Assembly: GCA_016281495.1 (NCBI GenBank)
Contig: JAEEIU010000046.1
Span: 79,346 to 143,345, forward strand
Source of the DNA: Treponema sp.
GTDB lineage: Bacteria > Spirochaetota > Spirochaetia > Treponematales > Treponemataceae
Direction: 5' to 3'
DNA length: 64,000 bases
Under the pieces are notes generated by a model. The model worked only from the letters and a program-made list of their open reading frames with translations, was not told the DNA's origin and did not search any database. Shown piece by piece: positions 18,213-26,382 of the stretch. The position numbers and the translations under genes were made by a program. Position 1 is the stretch's first letter, and every line of letters begins with the position of its first letter.

Positions 18213-18423
18213 TCAGCTTTGTCCAGATACAAATTCTTCTGCAAGTGCAAATACGGCGTAATGTGGAATTGTTAAAATATCTTGTTCTGAATTATAGCCA
18301 AAATTATTTGCCGAAATTTTTATTGCGGTACATTTTCCGTTTAATTCACGGAACTCTTGAAGTGAACCTAAGCTTCCCTTTTTCTTTTTAACATCTATTG
18401 GATAAAGCTTCCCTAACTCACCT
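18213..18423 (-). pseudogene. 3' remnant of an AAA ATPase with DUF4143-type C-terminus
   Basis: About 68 codons remain open on the minus strand, reading KLYPIDVKKKKGSLGSLQEF, then KCTAIKISANNFGYN, then LTIPHYAVFALAEEF and a stop at 18213. This is the C-terminal nuclease-like end seen in bacterial AAA ATPases of the DUF4143 group (the PID/PIEVK turn followed by a final IP-x-Y-x-FAL strand). An in-frame stop lies just upstream and no Walker motif is present, so the N-terminal ATPase part is gone. The 33-bp-period array at 18436-18518 lies exactly where the lost part of the gene or its promoter would have been. Confidence 0.7.
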
Positions 18424-18435
18424 CAACTCTTATAA

Positions 18436-18518
18436 TACAAGTTTTATAATGAATTTGCAACCTTTTTTTACAAGTTTTATAATGATTTTTAGATAATGAT
18501 TTACAAGTTTTACAAAAT
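18436..18518. repeat. Second short array, exact 33-bp period (TACAAGTTTTATAATGA family)
   Basis: TACAAGTTTT starts at 18436, 18469 and 18502. The first two copies share TACAAGTTTTATAATGA (17 bp); the third is TACAAGTTTTACAAAAT. The 16 bases between copies differ. Same period as the array at 17870 but a different repeat sequence. Confidence 0.7.
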
Positions 18519-18589
18519 CACGTTCCTTTTTGTACTCGTCATTGTTAAGCGGATTGATTATCGAAGGCATCGGAATGCTTACTCCATAG

Positions 18590-18692
18590 GGGGCATTTTT
18601 GCCGGGGGCAAAAACCGGGCTTTTCGTGGTTCCGCGTCAGAGCGCTCCATTCCTCCGGAACGCCTCCGGCGGTGCTCCAATCCCTTGCCCTT
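18590..18692. repeat. GC-rich block of nested small hairpins downstream of a YARHG gene
   Basis: TTTTTGCC-GGG-GGCAAAAA (18596-18614) is a perfect 8-bp stem. It is followed by TTCC-TCC-GGAA and CGCC-TCC-GGCG mini-hairpins. A related block (19800-19885, with TTGC-TAC-GCAA) stands at the same place after the paralogous gene. This composition contrasts sharply with the AT-rich surroundings. Confidence 0.55.
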
Positions 18693-18698
18693 AAAAAC

Positions 18699-19751
18699 TT
18701 ATTCCTCTAATTCAAAATAATCTGAATCAACATAATCAGAAAGAAGCAAATGATCAGTTGTGTTTTCCATATATCTGATTAGCTCAACATTCCTTTTTTC
18801 TATCTCATTAAAATCTGATTCTGAGAAATTCGGGTTTATTTCATACCCAAAAAAGTTCTCTGTAAAATATTTAATCCATTTTACCGTTTTGAAACCATAA
18901 CCGTGAGCAGCATAAATAGAATTACGCAATGTTGCCAATTGATTCATCGATAAAAAATATAAATTTTTTATTGTTAACAAATCAGTATGATAATCTATAC
19001 TTTCATCATAACTCCGAAAATCAATGGTAGAATCAATTAAATCTAAGTTATACTCATCCAAACAAAAGATAATAAATTCCAAGTCATTAGGAACAATAAA
19101 TTTCCAATAAACAGTATCATTATCTTTTATCCTAGATGCATCACAACATTCAATATTGTTGTCTGTTTGTTTATATAAGACCTTATAAATCAACGTATCT
19201 TCATTTGTATTTTCAAAGAATATTTCTTTTTTACTTGTATCAGTTACAAAACGAAAATTCATATAAACATATCGTTGTCCATAATTCAAGACATCAGAAG
19301 AATAACTTCTATTAAACAAATTTATCTTAAGCTTAGTATTTACCATCAATTTTACAGTGAATTTAATCTCTGACTTTAAATATCCTTTTGTTTTTCTGGC
19401 ATCTTCCTTACTATACTTTTTATTGTCATACAAAACATAAAAATTTAGGGGCTTGTCATCGAAAAATATTTCCAATCCATAAGGAATCAACATATCTGTA
19501 TATGAACGACCATACCCTTTAGGCTCACAAACAATCGTACAAACGATCTCATCTTGCTTTTTATTCAGAGGAGAAAGCTCCATTTCTATTTCAGTCATAA
19601 AGTCATGAATCTTTACTTTTTCAGAAACAACATTAACCTTTTTATCAAATTGCACAGGATACAGCTCAAAAGATTCAACTAAACCAAAATCAAATGCAAA
19701 ACAATAACAAGAGCCAATCATCAAAAACAAAAACAAGCATATTCTTTTCAT
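18699..19751 (-). CDS. Exported YARHG-domain protein, unknown function
   Basis: 350 residues with signal peptide MKRICLFLFLMIGSCYCFA. The C-terminal 80 residues form a YARHG domain, seen as LATLRNSIYAAHGYGFK; the name motif YARHG is YAAHG here. YARHG domains are extracellular or periplasmic and of unknown role. The middle contains a beta-rich region with the motif GYGRSYTDMLIPYGL. The gene is AT-rich. It is paralogous to 19895-20911: the last 75 residues and the 3' flank are nearly identical while the N-terminal parts have drifted, which suggests gene conversion. ATG 19751 has ribosome site GGAGGA. Confidence 0.75.
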   Translation of the reverse strand: MKRICLFLFLMIGSCYCFAFDFGLVESFELYPVQFDKKVNVVSEKVKIHDFMTEIEMELSPLNKKQDEIVCTIVCEPKGYGRSYTDMLIPYGLEIFFDDKPLNFYVLYDNKKYSKEDARKTKGYLKSEIKFTVKLMVNTKLKINLFNRSYSSDVLNYGQRYVYMNFRFVTDTSKKEIFFENTNEDTLIYKVLYKQTDNNIECCDASRIKDNDTVYWKFIVPNDLEFIIFCLDEYNLDLIDSTIDFRSYDESIDYHTDLLTIKNLYFLSMNQLATLRNSIYAAHGYGFKTVKWIKYFTENFFGYEINPNFSESDFNEIEKRNVELIRYMENTTDHLLLSDYVDSDYFELEE

Positions 19752-19799
19752 ACCAATCTATCCTCCAAAGATAAATTCTATTCTTGCTTAGCATGCGGT

Positions 19800-19885
19800 C
19801 AGAAAAGCGGCCTTTTCATGTTTCCGCCCGCCTCGCCACCTCCATTGCTACGCAACGGCCAACGCAAATACTCCATTCCCAAGAC
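19800..19885. repeat. GC-rich small-hairpin block after the second YARHG gene
   Basis: Same position and same final bases (CTTAAAAACTTATTCCTCTAATTC) shared in part with the block at 18590; the GC-rich core has diverged, keeping a TTGC-TAC-GCAA mini-hairpin. Confidence 0.45.
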
Positions 19886-19894
19886 CTTAAAAAC

Positions 19895-20911
19895 TTATTC
19901 CTCTAATTCAAAATAATCTGAATCAACATAATCAGAAAGAAGCAGTGGCTCAGTTGTATTTTCCATATATCTGATTAACTCAATATTCTTTTTTTCTACC
20001 TCATTAAAATCTGACTCCGAGAAATTCGGGTTTATTTCATAACCAAGAAAGTTCTCCGTAAAATATTTAATCCATTTTACAGTTTTGAAACCATAACCAT
20101 GAACGGCATAAATAGAATTACGCAATGTTGCCAATTGTTCTTTTGCAAGGAAAAAAAGCTCGTATTTTGAAACTGGTTTTGAAACATATTTATTTTCAAT
20201 GTCTAGATAATAAGTATTAACGGTAAATGTTTGAATCAAATACAAAATCTTATCTATTCCGCTTTCCAACTCACAGCTCCAATTAATTGCATCATTCTTA
20301 TAAGCACGCGATAAGTCAACAATTTTTTTAACATCATTTTTTGAGACAAAACATTTACACAAGAAAGAATCACTGCCACTAGCTTCAATGTACTCAAATT
20401 TTTTATTACTTGTTTTACTTGCAAAGACATAAAACACCATACATTGATTATTTAATTTTTCTATGTATGGTTCTTCCCTAAATGAATAATTTTGATATGA
20501 AATTTCCAAAGAGTTCAGCTGATCTTTTTTTACTTTTAAAGTAAATGTAATTATCGATTTTTTATCAGCCTGAATATTTCCGGCAGTTTCTGCATTGATT
20601 TTCTTACCATCATACAAAACTTCATAATCAATTGGTATATTATTACATTTAACCTTTAAATCCATAGGAATTGCGGCTAATGTATAGGAACGACCATTTC
20701 CATTAGGCCTACATTCAATGGAACATTCAATATTTTCTTCGACTGTTTTAAATTCTGTTTTAGCACGTATCAAAGTTTCACTTGCAGTAACTGTTTCATT
20801 AACAATTTGAACATCCTTTAAAAATCTCAATTGAGATATATCAAAGGATTCTAAAGAAAAAAGAGAAAATTCATTAAACAAAAATAATATCAATAATAAA
20901 ATTTTTTTCAT
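19895..20911 (-). CDS. Exported YARHG-domain protein, paralogue of the neighbour
   Basis: 338 residues from ATG 20911, starting with signal peptide MKKILLLILFLFNEFSLFS. An open frame continues 47 codons upstream, but the signal peptide fixes this start; the ribosome site is weak (GGAA). The YARHG domain reads LATLRNSIYAVHGYGFK. A shared upstream motif, GNGRSYTLAAIPMDL, aligns with GYGRSYTDMLIPYGL in the paralogue, so the whole protein is homologous even though only the C-terminus is near identical. Probably periplasmic or surface-exposed. Function unknown. Confidence 0.75.
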   Translation of the reverse strand: MKKILLLILFLFNEFSLFSLESFDISQLRFLKDVQIVNETVTASETLIRAKTEFKTVEENIECSIECRPNGNGRSYTLAAIPMDLKVKCNNIPIDYEVLYDGKKINAETAGNIQADKKSIITFTLKVKKDQLNSLEISYQNYSFREEPYIEKLNNQCMVFYVFASKTSNKKFEYIEASGSDSFLCKCFVSKNDVKKIVDLSRAYKNDAINWSCELESGIDKILYLIQTFTVNTYYLDIENKYVSKPVSKYELFFLAKEQLATLRNSIYAVHGYGFKTVKWIKYFTENFLGYEINPNFSESDFNEVEKKNIELIRYMENTTEPLLLSDYVDSDYFELEE

Positions 20912-21040
20912 ACTAATTCCATAAATAAACTTTTGAAAATTTTTCACCTTCCGTATACCAATGATATAATAAACCTGATATAGTTTTTCTAAAAAAGCAT
21001 ATTTTTTAGTCAGCCCTTCATAAGGTAACATTTTCAGCCC

Positions 21041-21088
21041 TTCATAATTCATAATTCTTAATCCTGCATTCTTAATTCAGAATTCATC
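21041..21088. repeat. AT-rich minisatellite, same family as 17994-18051
   Basis: Units TTCATAATTC, ATAATTCTTA and CATTCTTAATTCAGAATTC. It overlaps the 3' end of the 64-aa ORF at 21077. Confidence 0.6.
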
Positions 21089-21271
21089 ATAACCATCATA
21101 ATCCCCTCGTTCATCCCTTTTGGCGCTCCACGATGATGTTTTTTCCTGAAGCATTTCCGCATCCTCACGGCCCTGAAAGCTCCTCCACTTTCCGTAATCT
21201 CGAATCGCCCTGTCACGATCCTTTTTGGAGTCCAGATTCTTTTCCTCAAGGTCTTCCATTCCGTCTGCCAT
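21077..21271 (-). CDS. Small acidic hydrophilic protein, unknown function
   Basis: 64 residues from ATG 21271 (MADGMEDLEEKNLDSKKDRD), very rich in Asp, Glu, Lys and Arg, with no hydrophobic segment. The ribosome site AAGGAGA lies 6 nt before ATG, which supports translation and excludes the longer upstream frame. The ribosome site begins only a few bases after the T-run of the tkt terminator, so expression would depend on terminator read-through or a promoter I cannot see. The 3' end runs into a dispersed repeat. I do not recognise the family. Confidence 0.5.
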   Translation of the reverse strand: MADGMEDLEEKNLDSKKDRDRAIRDYGKWRSFQGREDAEMLQEKTSSWSAKRDERGDYDGYDEF

Positions 21272-21284
21272 GATTATCTCCTTG

Positions 21285-21325
21285 TAAAAAAATAATCGGC
21301 AATCACCAGATGGCAATTGCCGATT
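21285..21325 (-). terminator. Rho-independent terminator of the tkt operon
   Basis: On the minus strand AATCGGCAAT (21325-21316) pairs perfectly with ATTGCCGATT (21303-21294) around a 12-nt loop, followed by ATTTTTTT. The T-run ends just upstream of the ribosome site of the 64-aa ORF. Confidence 0.85.
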
Positions 21326-21362
21326 AATAATTCTTCATCATGAATTATGCATTATGAATTAT
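21325..21362. repeat. AT-rich minisatellite at the tkt stop codon
   Basis: Units such as TGAATTATGCATTATGAATTAT; the family member starts at the tkt stop codon itself (21359-21361) and ends at the terminator stem. Confidence 0.55.
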
Positions 21363-23320
21363 CTAGAAAGTACTTTGGCGAAATCTGCGGCGGTAAAGTG
21401 GAAGAACTCCGCTACCTTTGCTGCAGGTCCTGACTCACCAAAGTTGTCAAGAGTGAACAAGTCTTCTTTCTTGGCATAGCCTTCCCATCCATAGCGGCAA
21501 CCGGCTTCTGCTACGACGATGCGTGGTGAACTTCCGATGATGCTTGAACGGAATGACTCGTCCTGCTTTTCGAACAGGGTCTTGTCGATGACGGAAACTA
21601 CGCGGACATTCTTTCCTGAAATCTTTGCGGCTTCAAGTGCCATGCCGACTTCTGAACCTGTTGCAAGAACCGTAATCTCCGGCTTTGCTCCACCGTCCTG
21701 TACGACATAGGCTCCCTTGAGGGCTGTCTTCTTCCAGTCCTTGTCTGCCTTTGGATATACTGCAAGTCCCTGGCGGCTGAATGCCATACATACAGGATGA
21801 TCCTTGCTTGCGGCGGCCATTTCCCATGCCAGCTGTGATTCTTCTGCATCACCTGGGCGGATGACCTGAACGTTTGGAATGCAGCGGAGTGCGGCGAGGG
21901 TTTCAATCGGCTGGTGTGTAGGTCCGTCTTCTCCAACATAAATTGAATCGTGTGTAAACACATAGATGTTGGGGAGCTTGCTGAGTGCAGCAACACGGAG
22001 TGACGGGCGCAGGTAGTCGCTGAATACGAGGAATGTTGCGCCAAATGCACGGAGGCCACCATGCAGGTTGATTCCTGACATGACCTGGCTCATTGCAAAT
22101 TCGCGGATACCGTATTCGATTGTACGTCCCATGCGGTTTTCTGCACTGTATGTTCCGTCGTCGTTCTTTACCTTTGTCTTGTTTGGTCCCTGGAGGTCTG
22201 CTGAACCACCAACGAGCCACTGGTAGCGGTCTGCGATGTAGTTCAGGCTCTTTCCAGAAGCATCACGTGTTGCAAGGCTGTCACCAACATTGTATGTCGG
22301 AGCAGTTGCATCTCCTGTTGCCTCTCCGGCCCAGAATGCATCCCACTTCTTGCGGAGGTCCGGGTTTTCCTTGCTCCATGCGTCAAATTCTGCCTGCCAG
22401 TCTGCCTGTGCCTTTGCACATTCCTTGCGGTATTCCTCGAAATATGAATATGCCTCAGGAACAACATAGAACTGCTTGTCTTCGGGAAGTCCGAGAGCCT
22501 TCTTAGCCTCTACACAGCCTTCTTCACCAAGAGGAGCACCGTGTACATCGGCTGTGCCCTGCTTTGGAGCGCCCTTACCGATGATTGACTTGAGGATGAT
22601 GAGGGTCGGCTTGTCCTGATTCTTTGCAATGTTTACAAGATCAGCGATTTCCTTCATGTTGTACATTGAGCCGCGGAGGACGAACCATCCGTATGATTCA
22701 TAGCGCTTCTGAATGTCTTCTGCAAAAGTGATGTCGGTGTTACCGTCAATTGAAATCTTGTTTTCATCATAGAATACGATGAGCTTGTTCAGCTTTAATG
22801 TACCGGCCAGAGAACATGCCTCGGAAGAAACGCCTTCCTCAAGACAGCCTTCTCCAACCAAAGAATATGTGTAGTGGTCAACAATCTTGCGTGATGCAGT
22901 ATTGAACCTTGCGGCAAGCATAGACTCAGCAATTGCCATACCTACTGCAAGTGCGACACCCTGACCCAGAGGACCTGATGTATTTTCAACACCGTCTGTG
23001 ATTCCCTTTTCAGGATGTCCCGGACACTTAGAACCAACCTGGCGGAATGTCTTTATGTCGTCCATGGAAACCTTGTAACCGGCAATGTGCAAGATGGAAT
23101 AAAGCAGCATTGAACCGTGGCCTGCGGAAAGGACAAAGCGGTCCCTGTCTACCCAAGAAGAATCGGCAGGATTGTGCTTCATGATTTCACCGTAAAGCAC
23201 GGCTGCAAGTTCTGCGGCTCCCAGAGGAAGTCCTGGGTGGCCTGATTTTGCCTTTTGAATGGCATCCATTGAAAGACTGCGTACGGAAAGCGCGGTGGCT
23301 TCAAGACCATTGATATTCAT
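21359..23320 (-). CDS. tkt: Transketolase
   Basis: 653 residues from ATG 23320, set by ribosome site AAGGAG. N-terminal thiamine-diphosphate domain with HPGLPLGAAELA near residue 30, LSAGHGSMLLYS and the ThDP motif beginning GEGCLEEG; then the pyrimidine-binding domain and a C-terminal domain with ATGSEVGMALEAA. It moves two-carbon units between sugar phosphates in the non-oxidative pentose phosphate pathway, in the cytoplasm. It follows the EIIA-like gene after 16 nt in a three-gene operon and ends at a strong terminator. Confidence 0.96.
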   Translation of the reverse strand: MNINGLEATALSVRSLSMDAIQKAKSGHPGLPLGAAELAAVLYGEIMKHNPADSSWVDRDRFVLSAGHGSMLLYSILHIAGYKVSMDDIKTFRQVGSKCPGHPEKGITDGVENTSGPLGQGVALAVGMAIAESMLAARFNTASRKIVDHYTYSLVGEGCLEEGVSSEACSLAGTLKLNKLIVFYDENKISIDGNTDITFAEDIQKRYESYGWFVLRGSMYNMKEIADLVNIAKNQDKPTLIILKSIIGKGAPKQGTADVHGAPLGEEGCVEAKKALGLPEDKQFYVVPEAYSYFEEYRKECAKAQADWQAEFDAWSKENPDLRKKWDAFWAGEATGDATAPTYNVGDSLATRDASGKSLNYIADRYQWLVGGSADLQGPNKTKVKNDDGTYSAENRMGRTIEYGIREFAMSQVMSGINLHGGLRAFGATFLVFSDYLRPSLRVAALSKLPNIYVFTHDSIYVGEDGPTHQPIETLAALRCIPNVQVIRPGDAEESQLAWEMAAASKDHPVCMAFSRQGLAVYPKADKDWKKTALKGAYVVQDGGAKPEITVLATGSEVGMALEAAKISGKNVRVVSVIDKTLFEKQDESFRSSIIGSSPRIVVAEAGCRYGWEGYAKKEDLFTLDNFGESGPAAKVAEFFHFTAADFAKVLSR

Positions 23321-23336
23321 ATTTTTACTCCTTAAC

Positions 23337-23804
23337 TCAGACAACCATTGAATTGATTTTTTCTACAAGGCTGTCCATATTTGGTTTAGTATCCAAAAAC
23401 TTTCTAAAATCTTCCTGGTGAATCAGTTTTGCAAGATCGGAAAGAATCTGCAGGTGGAACTGTGTTGACTTTGTAAGCAGGATGAACATGACAGAAACCT
23501 TGCGTTCATCCGGAGAAGACATATCTATCGGTTTTTTAAGATAACAGACGATGAGGCGCTGGTCAGAGTCTTCCTGAACCATGGATTTTCTTGGATGAGG
23601 GATGGCAATTCCGTTTCCTACAGCTGTGCTCAAAATCTTTTCACGCTCAACAAGCTCTGTAATCAAAGCTTCCCTGTCAAAACCTTCCGGAAAAACAACT
23701 TCACGGCAAACTTTATTGAATATTTCCTCCGGTGTCTTTCCCTCAACATCAGCGAAAACACCACCGTTCCTTATCAACCCGCCAAGGGTATTTTCCATAA
23801 GCAT
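23337..23804 (-). CDS. PTS EIIA-like (fructose/nitrogen class, PtsN-like) protein
   Basis: 155 residues. The active-site region reads GNGIAIPHPRKSM, where His would be phosphorylated, and the fold continues with VSVMFILLTKSTQFHLQILSDLAKLI, as in EIIA-Ntr and EIIA-Fru. Such proteins take phosphate from HPr or NPr and act in sugar transport or, when alone, in regulation. No EIIB or EIIC gene is near, so a regulatory role is likely (inference). It stands between an unknown protein and transketolase in one operon. ATG 23804 has ribosome site GGAGGA. Confidence 0.88.
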   Translation of the reverse strand: MLMENTLGGLIRNGGVFADVEGKTPEEIFNKVCREVVFPEGFDREALITELVEREKILSTAVGNGIAIPHPRKSMVQEDSDQRLIVCYLKKPIDMSSPDERKVSVMFILLTKSTQFHLQILSDLAKLIHQEDFRKFLDTKPNMDSLVEKINSMVV

Positions 23805-23821
23805 TTATCGTTCCTCCATAT

Positions 23822-25291
23822 CTATTTCACCACTTTAAATCTGTTGCGCCTCTGGGATTCAACCGCTGCCTCCAGAGGCCCCCTTATGTCTTCAAAATTC
23901 CAGTCCATTCCGTCAAGAGAAAGCAAAAGCGCATCAGCATCCCTCTCCAGACTCTCGATGTCGTTGAAAGATTGAAGTATCCGGTAAAGATGACTGTACA
24001 GCTGAGTAAGTATGACAAGCTCCTGCTGAGGAAACTGCTTTATCGACTCGGATGAACAGTCCACCTCATAAACAAGCGCATTCACCTTGGTAAAAAGTTC
24101 AAGCGCTTCCCTTCTGACGGGACCGGCCTTCTGATCCGCAAACCAGTTGTACTCCTTGCCTATATAATCATCAATATCCTTTATCTGCCATAGTATATAA
24201 GATTTTTCATCTTTATGGAATACATAATCCTGAGGATACATTTTTTCCATAAGTTTATTATAGTCAACGGCACGGTTAAAATGCATGTCCACGACATACT
24301 GCTCCATCACATCTGCGGGTATGGAGAATGGTATAAGAACCTTGTCGGGGGTATAGCGTCTTTTTTCCATGAAATCAAGGTCGTTTACATTCCAGGGACC
24401 TACAGCAGGAACATCCTTTCCCTTGTACCACAGGCGTGTCTCCACTCCAAAATGCTCAAGGCCCACAGCTTTAGCGTAACGGTTAAGATATTCCTCAAAA
24501 GAGCCGCACAAAGGCTGGCACAGGGTATCCATATTCTCAAAGAACACATTCGCCAGCTGTTCCTCAAGAGAACCGCATGGTCCTAGACGTTCAAAGCTTT
24601 CCAAAAGTGACTCTTCCAGCACCCGATACCAGTTGAGTCTTGCGCTTCCGTCAAAACCGCGGTCAAAGGTATTGTCTCCGTCGTGCAGTATGACTACATT
24701 TATATGTCCCAGATCCCAGTCTGCCACAGAGCACAATAGCCTGTCTCCTTTCTGAAGGTTCTGTTTTTCAATAAGCGGGGTCAAGTCAACACCTGTAAGA
24801 TGAACGGTATTGGGAAGCTCAAAATCGCGGGAAACCATGTCTATTGATTCATTTGCGGGATCCGCAGCTATATACTGGGGTGCATATTCCTCCCCATACA
24901 TTATGAACATGTCTATTGCTAGGTCACTGTCAAATACACCGGTCTTATGCCTTAGCTTCTTGCCGTTAGAATAAAAGACCAGGGATGAAGAAAGCATCTC
25001 ACTGTCAACAAAAGGAATGCACCTGGAACCGGGAATCATAACCCCCTGCTCATATTCCTCTGTAGTGGGCTTTATGCTGAACACCTCACCCGTAAAGGCA
25101 CCTGCCTTGGTCATGTACATTCCGTCCTCAAGGGCAAAAACCCAGGGACAATTCTCCAGATATTCGGCACTTTCCCTGTCGTTGAATGAAACACCTATGC
25201 TGTGGAAGAATTTAGCCATATCGTGTGCAGTAAAACGATTGCAGCAGGATCTGAGGAATTTGTCTATCAGGGCTTGAATTTTAGTGTTCAT
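23822..25291 (-). CDS. Conserved-looking cytoplasmic protein, unknown function
   Basis: 489 residues starting MNTKIQALIDKFLRSCCNRF, without signal peptide or membrane segments. The first 80 residues look like a winged-helix or small helical domain (FTAHDMAKFFHSIGVSFNDR), followed by a beta-rich centre (VHLTGVDLTPLIEKQNLQKGDRLLCSV) and a helical C-terminus. I do not recognise the family. It heads the operon with the EIIA-like gene (17-nt gap) and tkt. No Shine-Dalgarno precedes ATG 25291. TATACA ends exactly 6 nt before ATG, so a leaderless transcript is possible but the -35 is poor. Confidence 0.7.
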   Translation of the reverse strand: MNTKIQALIDKFLRSCCNRFTAHDMAKFFHSIGVSFNDRESAEYLENCPWVFALEDGMYMTKAGAFTGEVFSIKPTTEEYEQGVMIPGSRCIPFVDSEMLSSSLVFYSNGKKLRHKTGVFDSDLAIDMFIMYGEEYAPQYIAADPANESIDMVSRDFELPNTVHLTGVDLTPLIEKQNLQKGDRLLCSVADWDLGHINVVILHDGDNTFDRGFDGSARLNWYRVLEESLLESFERLGPCGSLEEQLANVFFENMDTLCQPLCGSFEEYLNRYAKAVGLEHFGVETRLWYKGKDVPAVGPWNVNDLDFMEKRRYTPDKVLIPFSIPADVMEQYVVDMHFNRAVDYNKLMEKMYPQDYVFHKDEKSYILWQIKDIDDYIGKEYNWFADQKAGPVRREALELFTKVNALVYEVDCSSESIKQFPQQELVILTQLYSHLYRILQSFNDIESLERDADALLLSLDGMDWNFEDIRGPLEAAVESQRRNRFKVVK

Positions 25292-25376
25292 CTATAATGT
25301 ATAAGATAATGCAAATTTTGGATTTTGCAAAGACTTTTAGCAATTTTTATGAAAAAGACGTAAAAGACTTGAAAAT

Positions 25377-26318
25377 CTAGTCTTTTTTTCCAGAATGAGG
25401 GAAAGCCTGTGCGTAAACTTCCTTTAGCCTTGCTGTCGTGACATGGGTATAACGCTGTGTCGTGCTTATGGATGAATGTCCCAGCATCTCCTGAACGCTC
25501 CTTATGTCTGCCCCGTTTGAAAGCATGGCGGTTGCAAAAGTATGACGGAAGGCGTGTGGGGAAAGATGTCGTCCGCTTCCCTCTGCGCCCGTATAGCGGC
25601 TCACTATGTACCAGATTCCATGTTCGGTAAGTGGAAGACCCTTTTGATTCAGGAAAACCTGTTCCACTGTGGCCCCACCCCTCAAAGATGCTTCAGGGAA
25701 ACGCTCGTCACGGTCCTTGAGGTATAAATCCAGGGCTTTTCTTGCGTCTTCCTCAAAATAGACACGGCGGGATTTCTGGCCTTTACCCGTCACTATGGCA
25801 GAAGAATGGTCACTTGTCAGATCAGAGATGCACAGGCCTGCAATTTCTCCCACACGGCAGCCAGACGAATAGAGCATCTCAAAAAGGGCCTTATCCCTGG
25901 TTTCCCATAAAAGCTCATTTGTCTCAGGCTCACGGCACAAATCGTCAACCTCGGCCTGCGTCATGAATTTTGGAAGGTGTTTCGGAGTCTTTAAGGTCTT
26001 GAGTTCCAGGCTCACATTGCTCTGTACATACCCGAATTTCTTGCAATAGGCAAAAAGGCCCCTGCACGCCGCTATGAAACGGTTTATGGATGTAACTGAA
26101 TACTTTTTACGGCTCATCTTTGCAATGCAGTTCCTGAGCATCAGGATGTCCACATCAGTTATCGGGGTTTCCTCCGGTACTACTGCAAACAGATGCTTGA
26201 AATCCTCGGAATAGCCTGTAACGGTATTTGCGGAATAAGCGCGGACAGTTTGAATGTAGAGAATATACTCACTTACGGCATCCTTCAAGGACAGGACTTC
26301 ATTTTCTTCCAGAGCCAT
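25377..26318 (-). CDS. xerC: Tyrosine recombinase XerC-type
   Basis: 313 residues. N-terminal SAM-like core-binding domain (about 10-100), then the catalytic domain with the full tyrosine-recombinase set: Arg in SSGCRVGEI, Lys in TGKGQKSRRV, HxxR in HAFRHTFA, His in LGHSSI and the nucleophile Tyr in QRYTHV. With the second enzyme at 30280 it forms the Xer pair that resolves chromosome dimers at dif. No phage or integron genes surround it. Ribosome site GGAGG. Which of the two genes is C and which D is inference. Confidence 0.9.
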   Translation of the reverse strand: MALEENEVLSLKDAVSEYILYIQTVRAYSANTVTGYSEDFKHLFAVVPEETPITDVDILMLRNCIAKMSRKKYSVTSINRFIAACRGLFAYCKKFGYVQSNVSLELKTLKTPKHLPKFMTQAEVDDLCREPETNELLWETRDKALFEMLYSSGCRVGEIAGLCISDLTSDHSSAIVTGKGQKSRRVYFEEDARKALDLYLKDRDERFPEASLRGGATVEQVFLNQKGLPLTEHGIWYIVSRYTGAEGSGRHLSPHAFRHTFATAMLSNGADIRSVQEMLGHSSISTTQRYTHVTTARLKEVYAQAFPHSGKKD

Positions 26319-26357
26319 TTTAGCCTCCGGAATTATTATCGGCTAAAGACCGTATTT

Positions 26358-26382
26358 AAAAAAGCGGTTTAATGAACCCCTT
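26358..26382 (-). terminator. Possible terminator between topA and xerC
   Basis: AAGGGGTT and AACCGCTT pair with one mismatch around a short loop, overlapping the topA stop and followed by a T-run. The stem is imperfect, so read-through into xerC is likely. Confidence 0.4.

Larger units (their letters stand above)
17711..18698. other. Accessory intergenic stretch of about 1 kb without an intact gene
   Basis: It contains, in order, a hairpin after dgt, a 33-bp-period repeat array (17870-17985), an AT-rich 10-bp repeat tract (17994-18051), a broken ATPase 3' fragment (18213-18423), a second 33-bp-period array (18436-18518) and a GC-rich block of small hairpins (18596-18690). Between 18052 and 18212 I see nothing coding or structured. 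Confidence 0.7.

Noticed and set aside
17870..18518. The 33-bp-period arrays as CRISPR arrays
   Set aside because: Only three copies each, repeats of 16-17 bp with 16-17-bp gaps, no cas genes, and the repeats decay at the edges.
18496..18720. 74-aa open frame across the GC-rich block
   Set aside because: It reads through dispersed repeat sequence and into the antisense 3' end of a YARHG gene.
26336..26343. Perfect GCCGATAA sigma-28 -10 box upstream of xerC (minus strand)
   Set aside because: The only TAAA upstream is 11 nt away instead of about 15-16, and xerC is not a flagellar gene; probably chance.
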